Below are positions 34,997 through 42,708 of a DNA stretch of 64,000 bases, piece after piece. How positions within the stretch are numbered: position 1 is the stretch's first letter; each line of letters begins with the position of its first letter. The notes beneath the pieces are model-generated. The model saw nothing but the letters and a program-made list of their open reading frames with translations. It was not told the DNA's origin and did no database searches. The stretch covers positions 31,937-95,936 of the forward strand of contig NZ_QGHD01000009.1 in NCBI RefSeq assembly GCF_003148885.1. Direction: 5' to 3'. The DNA comes from Hallerella porci. Lineage in GTDB: Bacteria; Fibrobacterota; Fibrobacteria; Fibrobacterales; Fibrobacteraceae. The translations under genes and the position numbers were made by a program.

Positions 34997-35221
34997 ATGA
35001 AAACTTTAAGAGATGCAAATGTCGGCGAAACTGTAAAAGTTTTGCGCTTAAATGGCGAAGGTGCTTTGAAGCGTCGCCTGATGGATATGGGGTTAACGAG
35101 TGGAGTGGAAGTTTACATTCGCAAAGTGGCGCCGCTCGGCGATCCGGTGGAAGTCACTGTTCGCGGTTATGAATTGAGCCTTCGCAAAGATGATGCGGAT
35201 TGCGTGGAATTAAAGGCATAA
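34997..35221 (+). CDS. feoA: FeoA-type SH3 protein (second copy)
   Basis: 74 aa from the ATG at 34997 with AGGAG upstream; the frame from 34940 lies inside the first copy. FeoA motifs: VLRLNGEGALKRRLMDMGLT, VEVYIRKVAPLGDPVEVTVR and GYELSLRKDDAD. It lies 14 bases before feoB. The two copies differ in the loop after the second strand, so they may have separate roles or act as a heteromer on FeoB. Confidence 0.9.
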   Translation: MKTLRDANVGETVKVLRLNGEGALKRRLMDMGLTSGVEVYIRKVAPLGDPVEVTVRGYELSLRKDDADCVELKA

Positions 35222-35235
35222 GGAGATTTTGAAAA

Positions 35236-37749
35236 ATGGCTATTACCATTGCACTCGCAGGCAATCCGAACTGCGGAAAAACGACGATGTTTAATGCGCT
35301 CACCGGCGCAAATCAATATGTGGGAAACTGGCCTGGCGTTACTGTTGAACGCAAAGAAGGTCGCTTAAAGAAAAATAAAGATGTTAAAGTCGCGGATCTT
35401 CCGGGCATTTATTCGCTTTCGCCTTATACGCAAGAAGAAGTTGTCTCGCGCGATTATTTGTTAAGTCCTGCGCCCGATTCGATTTTGAATATTGTCGATG
35501 CGACAAACATTGAACGCAATCTTTATTTGACGACGCAACTTTTGGAATTAGGAAAACCGACGGTCATTGCGCTCAACATGATGGATGCGCTCAAAAAATC
35601 GGGCGCAAAAATTAACGTTCAAAAATTGGCGGACAAATTAGGCGTTGAAATTGTCGAAACGCAAGCGCTTTACGGAAAAGGCATTGCGGAAGCTGCTGCG
35701 AAAGCAACGGAAATTGCAAATTCTAAAACAGCACCGAAAATTTCAAAATTTTCGGAAGATGTGGAAAAGGCAATCGCTGATGTCGAAGCGATTCTTCCGA
35801 CGACGGTTTCTGAAAATTTGAAACGTTGGTTTGCGATTAAATTGATTGAACGCGATCAAAAAGTTACCGCAAAGCTTTTTCTTTCGAAAGAAGATTCCGC
35901 TCGCATTGAAGAAATTGTAAAAGCGCTGGAATCTGCCCGCGAAAGCGACAGCGAATCCATCATCACCGATGAACGTTATAATTATATCGCAACGATTTTG
36001 GATGGCGTTCTGCAAAAATCTAAAGCGGGTTTAACGACTTCGGATAAAGTGGATCGCATTGTTACGAACCGCATTCTCGGTTTGCCTATTTTCCTTCTCG
36101 TAATGTGGGCGGTTTACTATGTCGCTGTTTCCACGGTGGGTTCGATGGGAACCGATTGGGTGAACGATGTTTTGGTCCCGGGAATTCAAGATGCAATTTC
36201 AGGATGGCTTGAAAATGCGGGTGCGAGCCCGATTTTAATCGATGCTCTGGTGAATGGCGTAATCGGTGGCGTGGGAGCCGTCGTCGGGTTTGCTCCGCAA
36301 ATGTTTGTGCTCTTTATTTTGCTTTCCTTTATCGAAGATTGCGGATATATGGTGCGCATCGCATTTGTGATGGACCGCGTTTTCCGTCGCTTTGGTCTTT
36401 CGGGCAAAAGCTTTATCCCGCTTTTGATTTCGTCGGGCTGCGGCATCCCGGGTATTATGGCGTCGAAGACGATTGAAAATGATAACGATCGCCGTTTGAC
36501 GATTATGACGACGACTTGGGTGCCGTGCGGTGCAAAGCTTCCGGTGATTGCGTGCATGGCTGGCGTGATTGCGGCTGCGGGCGGATTCGGTTCTTGGGTT
36601 GCTCCGTCGGTTTACTTTATGGGAATCGGTAGCGTTCTTCTCGCAGCGATTATGCTCAAGAAAACGAAATCTTTCCATGGGGAAGCGGCGCCGTTTGTAA
36701 TGGAACTTCCGCAATATCATTTACCGCAAATTAAAACGGTTTTAATGCATGCGTGGGAACGCACTCGCGGATTTTTAATTAAAGCGGGAACGATTCTTTT
36801 CCTCGCTTGCTTGGCGATGTGGTTCCTTTCGAGTTACGGTTGGGAATCGGCAAAGGTCGAAGGCGAAGAAACTGTTGCCGAAGAAACTGTCGCCGCTACA
36901 GGAGCGCCTGCAGAAACTGTTGAATCGGTGGTGACGGAAAAGTCTGCGGAAACAGAAGAAGCCGTAGCTGAAACAGCGTCGACAGAATCGGTGGCTGCTC
37001 CAGCAGAAACTCCGGCTGAAGAAAAAACGGAAAATGCCTCGGCAGAAAATGCAGAAGCTGCAGAAGGCGAAGGTGGCGAAGAAGAGGAAGCGGCAGCTGC
37101 TGAAGGCAACGTCGTCGCGGATACGGAAAACTTGGAATTCGGTTTAGTCGAAAATTCGCAGAACTCGATTCTCGCTCGCGTCGGTAATGTGTTGCGCTAC
37201 ATCTTTATTCCTCTCGGCTTCGGCGGAGAAGAAGGCGGATGGCAAGCGGCTGCGGCATCGCTTTCGGGCTTCTCTGCAAAAGAAGGCATTGTGGGAACGA
37301 TGGCGGTTCTCGCTGGCGGTAACGATGCGCTTACCGAAGCCGCAGAAGGTGCCGAAGAATTTGATGAAGAAGATGAAGGCTTGAGCGTTTTCGGCAACGC
37401 TTTGAAAACTTGGTTCCCGAGCGCTCTCGCTGCATTCTGCTTCTTGCTCTTTAACTTGCTCGATTCTCCTTGCTTAGCGGCAATCGCAACGATGGCGCGC
37501 GAACTCAATAATCGCAAATGGTTCTGGTTTGCTCTTGCATTCCAAAACATTTGGGCTTGGGTTCTCACATTCATCGTTTATCAAATCGGAAGTGTTGTTA
37601 CGGGTGCTCACGGGTTTACAGTTGGAACAGGAATCGCTTGTAGTCTCCTGGCGGGAATTCTGTTCCAATTGTTCCGCCCGGATCCGTATAAAGGCAAAAC
37701 ATTTAAAACGGTGCGTTCGGTGGACGCTATCGCTTCGCAGAAAAATTAA
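35236..37749 (+). CDS. feoB: Ferrous iron transporter B, with an unusual acidic insert
   Basis: 837 aa. The N-terminal G domain has G1 GNPNCGKTT, G3 DLPGIYSLSPYT and G4 NMMD; the membrane half has Gate motifs around SSGCGIPGIMASKT and WVPCGAKLPV. It imports Fe2+ through the inner membrane under GTPase control. It is longer than the usual ~700-770 aa because of a ~90-residue Glu/Ala/Thr/Val-rich stretch (about residues 539-631) after the SSYGWE motif, plus a second acidic run near 700-716 (EGAEEFDEEDEG). Both fall in loops predicted to face the periplasm. AGGAG precedes the ATG. Confidence 0.96.
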   Translation: MAITIALAGNPNCGKTTMFNALTGANQYVGNWPGVTVERKEGRLKKNKDVKVADLPGIYSLSPYTQEEVVSRDYLLSPAPDSILNIVDATNIERNLYLTTQLLELGKPTVIALNMMDALKKSGAKINVQKLADKLGVEIVETQALYGKGIAEAAAKATEIANSKTAPKISKFSEDVEKAIADVEAILPTTVSENLKRWFAIKLIERDQKVTAKLFLSKEDSARIEEIVKALESARESDSESIITDERYNYIATILDGVLQKSKAGLTTSDKVDRIVTNRILGLPIFLLVMWAVYYVAVSTVGSMGTDWVNDVLVPGIQDAISGWLENAGASPILIDALVNGVIGGVGAVVGFAPQMFVLFILLSFIEDCGYMVRIAFVMDRVFRRFGLSGKSFIPLLISSGCGIPGIMASKTIENDNDRRLTIMTTTWVPCGAKLPVIACMAGVIAAAGGFGSWVAPSVYFMGIGSVLLAAIMLKKTKSFHGEAAPFVMELPQYHLPQIKTVLMHAWERTRGFLIKAGTILFLACLAMWFLSSYGWESAKVEGEETVAEETVAATGAPAETVESVVTEKSAETEEAVAETASTESVAAPAETPAEEKTENASAENAEAAEGEGGEEEEAAAAEGNVVADTENLEFGLVENSQNSILARVGNVLRYIFIPLGFGGEEGGWQAAAASLSGFSAKEGIVGTMAVLAGGNDALTEAAEGAEEFDEEDEGLSVFGNALKTWFPSALAAFCFLLFNLLDSPCLAAIATMARELNNRKWFWFALAFQNIWAWVLTFIVYQIGSVVTGAHGFTVGTGIACSLLAGILFQLFRPDPYKGKTFKTVRSVDAIASQKN

Positions 37750-37758
37750 GGAATTCCA

Positions 37759-37917
37759 ATGCTTGCAAATATCTTTGTTCTCGTGATACTTTCCGCTTGG
37801 GCGGTTTGGGCAATCGTTTATCTCATCCGCGCGAACCGAGAAGCGGTCATTCATCATCAGCCGCGGTGTGTCGGCTGCTCGCAAAGATGTTCGCATTGCT
37901 CGCAATGTCCCCGCTAA
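37759..37917 (+). CDS. FeoB-associated Cys-rich membrane protein
   Basis: 52 aa, starting 9 bases after the feoB stop, with AAGGA upstream. One membrane helix (about residues 5-23, FVLVILSAWAVWAIVYLI) and a short cytoplasmic tail with five cysteines spaced C37-x2-C40-x3-C44-x2-C47-x2-C50. This matches small FeoB-associated Cys-rich proteins (PF12669 type) found after feoB in many bacteria. It may shuttle or sense Fe2+ at FeoB (inference). Confidence 0.82.
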   Translation: MLANIFVLVILSAWAVWAIVYLIRANREAVIHHQPRCVGCSQRCSHCSQCPR

Positions 37918-37944
37918 TTTTTCTTGCAAAATTGCCATAGACGA

Positions 37945-37980
37945 CTCCCTCGGAGCGAAAGCTTCGGGGGAGATTTTTTT
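37945..37980 (+). terminator. Terminator of the feo operon
   Basis: Twelve-pair hairpin CTCCCTCGGAGC / GCTTCGGGGGAG with a GAAA loop and several G-U pairs, followed by ATTTTTTT. It is 27 bases after the Cys-rich gene stop. Confidence 0.85.
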
Positions 37981-38014
37981 ATATTTATCACAAATTAACT
38001 TTGATGAGAAAAAA

Positions 38015-38437
38015 ATGAAAAAGATTTTTTGGATGATTGCGGCTTTGGGAATGGTGGCGTTTGCGAAAGAATCACCGGTGGATTTTGAAGCGTTGCCGGC
38101 GAAGGCGAAGCAGATGATTGCGCAGAATTTTGCGAACGAAAAAGTCGTCTTGGTAAAGAAAGATGCGGACTTTTTATCGCATGATTATGAAGTGATTTTT
38201 GAAAGCGGAATGCAAATTGAATTTGAACAGAACGGCGAATGGAACGAAGTAAAATGCCGCGGTTGTCAAGTGCCGAAAGCGATGATTCCGCAGGAAATTC
38301 AAAATAAAATTGACGCCCTTTACCAAAATGTATTCGTCGTCAAAATAGAAAAAGAAAAGAATCGTTACGAAGTGAATTTAAGCAATCAAGTAGAATTAAA
38401 ATTCAATGGAAAAATGAAACTCATCGACATCGATTGA
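38015..38437 (+). CDS. Periplasmic PepSY-like (DUF2874-type) protein
   Basis: 140 aa from the ATG at 38015, chosen because a signal peptide starts there (MKKIFWMIAALGMVAFA); the frame from 37868 runs through the feo terminator. Two PepSY-like repeats are suggested: LPAKAKQMIAQNFANEKVVL with YEVIFESGMQIEFEQNGEW, and PQEIQNKIDALYQNVFVVKI with YEVNLSNQVELKFNGKMKLI. Such putative beta-lactamase-inhibitor-like proteins are periplasmic and of unknown function. Ends three bases from the convergent ZIP gene. Confidence 0.75.
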   Translation: MKKIFWMIAALGMVAFAKESPVDFEALPAKAKQMIAQNFANEKVVLVKKDADFLSHDYEVIFESGMQIEFEQNGEWNEVKCRGCQVPKAMIPQEIQNKIDALYQNVFVVKIEKEKNRYEVNLSNQVELKFNGKMKLIDID

Positions 38438-38439
38438 GT

Positions 38440-39180
38440 TTATCCGAGCGCTACATCGAGCGACATCATAAGCGTAAAGCCCAAGGCGAAAAATAAAGTT
38501 CCGATATCGGAATGTTCGCCGGCAGCGGTGCTTGGCACCAATTCTTCGACGACGACATAAATCATAGCGCCAGCGGCAAAGCTTAAAAGATACGGCATCG
38601 CAGGGAAAATTAACGAAGCGAGAATGAGCATCACGCTGCCGCAAATCGGTTCAATAATACCCGAAAGCATCCCGTAAACGAATGCTTTTTTTGCAGAAAA
38701 TCCCGCTGCTTTTAACGGCATCGAAATAATTGCGCCTTCGGGAATATTTTGAATTGCAATGCCTATTGCCAAAATAAATGCACCGCCCGCTGCTCCGGCC
38801 GCTAAACCTTCGGGAATGTTGTGCAAAGTCACTGCAAAAAATAACATCGTTGAACGCGTCCAATGCGAAGGCATTCCTTCGGGGCGTTTTGCAAATTGAT
38901 GCAAATGAGGAATGAGATGATCTAGCAAAAGCAAAAAAAGAATGCCCGCCCAAAATCCGATGACGATAGGAATGAATGCGAATTTTTCATAATCTGCAGA
39001 TGCGCGGAGCGTCGGAAGAATTAAACTCCAAATCGATGCGGCGATCATCACGCCACCCGCAAATCCTGTAAGCATACGTTCGGCAGAACGATTTAATTTT
39101 TCGCGCAAAAAGAAAACGAAACTCGCGCCCAATGGGGTTCCCCAAAAAGGAATTAGCAAACAGAAAATGGATTGCTTCAT
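38440..39180 (-). CDS. ZIP-family metal transporter
   Basis: 246 aa, about 8 membrane helices. Metal-site motifs HNIPEGLAAG (TM4) and QNIPEGAIIS (TM5) and the TM-end EELVPS are typical of ZupT/GufA-type ZIP permeases; the loop after TM3 has HLIPHLHQF. It likely imports Zn2+ or other divalent metals. The ATG is at 39180 with no clear ribosome site, and an inverted repeat lies immediately upstream. It belongs to the metal-homeostasis block. Confidence 0.9.
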   Translation of the reverse strand: MKQSIFCLLIPFWGTPLGASFVFFLREKLNRSAERMLTGFAGGVMIAASIWSLILPTLRASADYEKFAFIPIVIGFWAGILFLLLLDHLIPHLHQFAKRPEGMPSHWTRSTMLFFAVTLHNIPEGLAAGAAGGAFILAIGIAIQNIPEGAIISMPLKAAGFSAKKAFVYGMLSGIIEPICGSVMLILASLIFPAMPYLLSFAAGAMIYVVVEELVPSTAAGEHSDIGTLFFALGFTLMMSLDVALG

Positions 39181-39181
39181 A

Positions 39182-39211
39182 AAACAAAATTAGCAAAAAC
39201 TAACTTTGTTT
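39182..39211. promoter_or_regulatory. Inverted repeat immediately upstream of the ZIP gene
   Basis: AAACAAAATTAG, 6-base spacer, CTAACTTTGTTT: 11 of 12 arm positions pair. It sits between the NicO-like gene end and the ZIP start, so it may be a metal-regulator operator or a weak terminator. It is not the 9-1-9 DtxR layout seen at 33508. Confidence 0.5.
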
Positions 39212-39223
39212 GATGGAGTAAAT

Positions 39224-40195
39224 TTAGCGTGCGCTAAGAAATAGAGCGATACCGGTCAAAACGATGCAAATGCCACAGGCGATGGAAAGGACAAAGTAAA
39301 TTCCGCTGGCGTATTTTTCGAAGGCGTGAATGCGCTGAATGCCTTTATCAAGTCCGCGATGCGTACAAATAGCGAGAAGTCCAAAGCTCGCATTGGTAAG
39401 AGTCATTCCGATGCAAATGAAAAAAGAACCGAGCAATGCAATTCCTGGAATTCCTTGCAACAGGCAAAAGAAAACGATGAGCGCGACAGCGGGACACGGC
39501 ACAATTCCGGTGATAAATGCCAACCAAAGAAGCTCTTTCCAAGTTGCTGTTAAATGGGAATCGGCAGTTTTTTGTTTGCGCAAAATTTCGCGGAGAGAAA
39601 CGAGAATGAGAATGACGCCGGTAATGGCGACGAGTGCATAACTCGCTTTTTCAATATGAACTCGGCTCGTTTCAAAAAGCGGAAAAAGCGTTGCTTTGGC
39701 GATGCCGTATAAAATGAAGAGGAGAATGACTGCAGAAAGCGTATGAATTGTCGTGATTAAACTTCCGAGCGCAATGCCTTGTGAAAATTTTCCGCGGCGC
39801 GATAAAAAATAACTGACGACAATTGTTTTTCCATGACCGGGACCGAGCGCATGCAAAAGTCCGTAGAGAAGGCAAATCGCTAAAAATGGAATGAGAGTTC
39901 CGCTTTCGCCATTTTTCAATTTTTCAATTTTTGCAGAAATCTTTTCGCGGAGAATTTTTTGCGCATCGGTTAATTTTTGAAGAGTTTCTGCGGAGCCGAC
40001 AAAAAATAAAGTGGAAGAAGTTTTGATTTCTGCGGGATCTTCTGGAACTTTGATCGAATCGCTTTGAAGTGCTTCGGTTTGTTTCGTTGATTTTTTAAAA
40101 TCAAATTTTTTGTAATTCGCATCGGCAAAGGCGGACACACAAAAAATAACGAGAAATAAAAGAAAAATTTTAATGGGATTTTTTATAGCGCACAT
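39224..40195 (-). CDS. RcnA/NicO-family nickel-cobalt transporter
   Basis: 323 aa. Signal-like N-terminus (FLLFLVIFCVSAFA), a ~90-residue extracytoplasmic segment, then about 6 membrane helices with GLLHALGPGHGKTIVVSYFL, LGSLITTIHTLSAVILL and GIVPCPAVALIVFF, the signature segments of RcnA/NicO transporters. It moves Ni2+ or Co2+, and direction cannot be told. It overlaps the DUF1007 gene by 26 bases, a pairing seen often for this family. Confidence 0.87.
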   Translation of the reverse strand: MCAIKNPIKIFLLFLVIFCVSAFADANYKKFDFKKSTKQTEALQSDSIKVPEDPAEIKTSSTLFFVGSAETLQKLTDAQKILREKISAKIEKLKNGESGTLIPFLAICLLYGLLHALGPGHGKTIVVSYFLSRRGKFSQGIALGSLITTIHTLSAVILLFILYGIAKATLFPLFETSRVHIEKASYALVAITGVILILVSLREILRKQKTADSHLTATWKELLWLAFITGIVPCPAVALIVFFCLLQGIPGIALLGSFFICIGMTLTNASFGLLAICTHRGLDKGIQRIHAFEKYASGIYFVLSIACGICIVLTGIALFLSAR

Positions 40196-40763
40196 AAAGA
40201 CCTTTTACTGTTTTCGAAAAATTTTGAAATTGCGTCAGTCCTTCTAAGGCGTCCACAAAATAATCCACTTCTAAATTGGACGGCGATTTGACTTGTGCTT
40301 TTTCCATATCGATGGTGATGGAAATGTAATTCGATGGATCATTGACGACGAGCACAATCATCGTATAATCCGAAGAGTTTGCTGGAATGTGAAACGCATT
40401 TAAAAATTGAATGACCAAACGATTTTCTTTATTCAAGAAAACTTTCAAATTTTGAATTTCTTTGGGTATATAAAATTGCGTGCCGTCACCGATATAATTG
40501 AATCGGCTGAACGAAATAAATTCATCGATAGCTTTTTTTTGGAAAAAGGAAAGTTCGCTTTCATCGATTTTTCCGTCGCCATTTTTATCGCCGGTAGCAA
40601 ACATCGCTTGGCTGTAAATCGGATCAAAAGTCCAACTATTTTGAACGCCGACAAATTCGGTTTCATTAAAAATGACATCGGTTGTTGCATCGATGAAAAT
40701 GTGCGGATGCGCAAAGGCGATTCCCGCGAGTGCGAAGAGAAGAAAAATGAAACGACTCATCAT
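40170..40763 (-). CDS. DUF1007 periplasmic protein with an EF-hand-like loop
   Basis: 197 aa. Signal peptide about 1-18 (GIAFA), mature start HPHIFIDATTDVIFNE, the typical DUF1007 beginning with metal-ligand His residues. A calcium-type loop DKNGDGKIDESEL follows near residue 58. The family is found beside NicO-type transporters and is taken to be the periplasmic metal-handling partner. Overlaps the transporter gene downstream, so they are one unit. Confidence 0.85.
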   Translation of the reverse strand: MMSRFIFLLFALAGIAFAHPHIFIDATTDVIFNETEFVGVQNSWTFDPIYSQAMFATGDKNGDGKIDESELSFFQKKAIDEFISFSRFNYIGDGTQFYIPKEIQNLKVFLNKENRLVIQFLNAFHIPANSSDYTMIVLVVNDPSNYISITIDMEKAQVKSPSNLEVDYFVDALEGLTQFQNFSKTVKGLYVRYKKSH

Positions 40764-40812
40764 CTTGAATATAATTCTAGTTTTGTGATTTTTTCAAAGA
40801 GAATGAAAATAA

Positions 40813-40838
40813 AAAAGCGCCGCCGAGGCGACGCTTTT
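40813..40838 (-). terminator. Terminator of serS
   Basis: AAAAGCG-c-CGCC / GGCG-a-CGCTTTT hairpin, 18 bases beyond the serS stop. On the minus strand the stem ends in GCGCTTTTTT. One internal mismatch. Confidence 0.8.
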
Positions 40839-40855
40839 GGGATAATTTCGAAAAA

Positions 40856-42142
40856 TTACTTCTTTGGTTCGATGACTTCGAGACCGCCCATATACGGACG
40901 CAATACTTTCGGAATGACGAGCGAACCATCTTTTTGCTGATAGTTGTCGCAGATGCCGACCATAACGCGTGGCGTGGCGAGACCCGAACCATTTAATGTG
41001 TGCACATAAACGTTCTTGCCATCGATTTTCGTTTTGATGTTGGCGCGGCGAGCTTGGTAATCTTCGAAGTTGCTGCAAGAGCTGACTTCGAGCCATTTCT
41101 GTTCCACAGGCGCATAAACTTCCAAGTCGTAGCATTTGGCTGCGCCGAATCCGAGGTCGCCTTTGCAGAGGCAGAGACGGTGATACGGAAGTTCGAGCTT
41201 TTCCAAAAGTTTTTCGCCAAAGCGGGTGAGTTCTTCGTGCATTTCGTAGCTGTTGTCCGGACGCGAGAAGAAGACCATTTCCACTTTGTTGAATTGGTGC
41301 AAACGCAAAAGTCCGCGAGTGTCTTTTCCGTAAGAACCCGCTTCGCGACGGAAGCAAGCCGAGTATGCGCAAATGCGTTTCGGCAACTGATCCGCCGGGA
41401 TGATTTCGTTCGAGTAAAGATTGGTGAGAGGAACTTCGGCCGTCGGGATGAGGAAGAGATCGTCATCCTTGTCGCAGCGATACATATCTTCTTCGAATTT
41501 CGGAAGCTGACCGGTGCCACGCATCGTATTGCGGGTCACGAGATACGGCGGCGTAAATTCTTCGAAGCCGTTCGCCATGTGTTCATCGAGGAACCATTGA
41601 ATGAGAGCGCGTTCCAAGCGGGAACCGAGTCCGCGATAAACGGGGAAGCCGTTGCCCGAAATTTTTGCACCGCGTTCAAAATCAAAAATGCCCAAGCGTT
41701 CGCCCAAAGTCTTGTGATCGACTGCGGTGAAATCGCGATTCTTTGAATAGAAATCAAATGGCAGCGGACCGTCTTTTTCGACGACGTTATCGCTTGCGTC
41801 TTTTCCTTCGGGAGCTTGCGGCGCAATGTTCGGAACGTGCATCAACATTTCGGTTTGCTTGTAATCGAGTTCCTTCAATTTCTTGTCGAGTTCATCGATT
41901 TTGTCGCCGAGTTCACGCATTTCTTTGACGGCTGCGTCTGCGTTTTCGCCTTTCTTTTTCAATTCACCGATTCTTTTGGATTCGGCGTTGCGTTCGCTCT
42001 TGAGCTTTTCGACTTCGGAGAGAAGCGGGCGGCGTTCTGTATCTACAGCCAGCACATCTTTCAAACTGACGGTTGTATATTTCTTTTCGGTTTCTGCAAT
42101 GTAGTAGTCCGGATTTTCACGGATTTTACGAATGTCAAGCAT
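40856..42142 (-). CDS. serS: Seryl-tRNA synthetase
   Basis: 428 aa. N-terminal long coiled-coil arm (about 30-105) that grips tRNA-Ser, then the class II catalytic core: motif 2 ACFRREAGSYGKDTRGLLR, motif 3 NGSGLATPRVMVGI. ISGNGFPVYRG and EVSSCSNFEDYQARR are diagnostic for SerS. It charges tRNA-Ser with serine in the cytoplasm. Normal family length. Divergent from lptE with a 57-bp gap. Confidence 0.97.
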   Translation of the reverse strand: MLDIRKIRENPDYYIAETEKKYTTVSLKDVLAVDTERRPLLSEVEKLKSERNAESKRIGELKKKGENADAAVKEMRELGDKIDELDKKLKELDYKQTEMLMHVPNIAPQAPEGKDASDNVVEKDGPLPFDFYSKNRDFTAVDHKTLGERLGIFDFERGAKISGNGFPVYRGLGSRLERALIQWFLDEHMANGFEEFTPPYLVTRNTMRGTGQLPKFEEDMYRCDKDDDLFLIPTAEVPLTNLYSNEIIPADQLPKRICAYSACFRREAGSYGKDTRGLLRLHQFNKVEMVFFSRPDNSYEMHEELTRFGEKLLEKLELPYHRLCLCKGDLGFGAAKCYDLEVYAPVEQKWLEVSSCSNFEDYQARRANIKTKIDGKNVYVHTLNGSGLATPRVMVGICDNYQQKDGSLVIPKVLRPYMGGLEVIEPKK

Positions 42143-42199
42143 GGTTAGCCTCGTTGAAAATAATACGCATCAAATATAAGAAATTTCTATTTTTCAAAC

Positions 42200-42706
42200 A
42201 TGCATCAATTTCAAAAAGGTTTTCTTCTCATGTTCTTGGCGGCTGCGCTTTTTTGCGTTTTGGGATGTTACAGCTTTACGGCGAGCACGTTACCGAGTCA
42301 CATTAAAACGGTGCAAATTCACGAAGTCGATAATAAAACTTTGGATCCTGTCCTCGGCAACACATTAAAAGACAGCGTTGAAAAATTATTCCGTAAAAAT
42401 GCAGGAAGCGTTCGCCTTGTCAATTCCGATGCCGATGCTGATTTTGAACTAACCCTTTTAAGTTATACGAACAAACCCGAAAATTATACGAGCGCATCCG
42501 AAGTAGAAACGTATCGTGTGACGATGAAAGTGAATGTGCGCTTTTACGATAATGTCAAAGAAAAAATGATTTATAAAGGCGACAATCTTTCTGCCGACGG
42601 AACTTATGACGTTTTGCAAAACGAAACCGAAGACCGTCACGGACAAGCCCGCGCTATTCAAAAATTGCAAGACTTGATTATTGCAAACGCACTTGCAAAA
42701 TGGTAA
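42200..42706 (+). CDS. lptE: LptE-like LPS-assembly lipoprotein
   Basis: 168 aa. Lipobox CVLGC with lipidated Cys23, then YSFTASTLPSHIKTVQIHEV, which matches the LptE/RlpB start (GYxxxxxLPxxIKTI). The helix DPVLGNTLKDSVEKLFRKN and strands after it fit the fold. LptE plugs LptD in the outer membrane and helps place lipopolysaccharide. No good ribosome site; the ATG at 42230 is an alternative start within the signal peptide. Convergent with the next gene. Confidence 0.82.
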   Translation: MHQFQKGFLLMFLAAALFCVLGCYSFTASTLPSHIKTVQIHEVDNKTLDPVLGNTLKDSVEKLFRKNAGSVRLVNSDADADFELTLLSYTNKPENYTSASEVETYRVTMKVNVRFYDNVKEKMIYKGDNLSADGTYDVLQNETEDRHGQARAIQKLQDLIIANALAKW

Positions 42707-42708
42707 AA

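Noticed and set aside
37868..38014. N-terminal extension of the PepSY-like protein
   Set aside because: The extension crosses the feo terminator, whereas a signal peptide starts at 38015.
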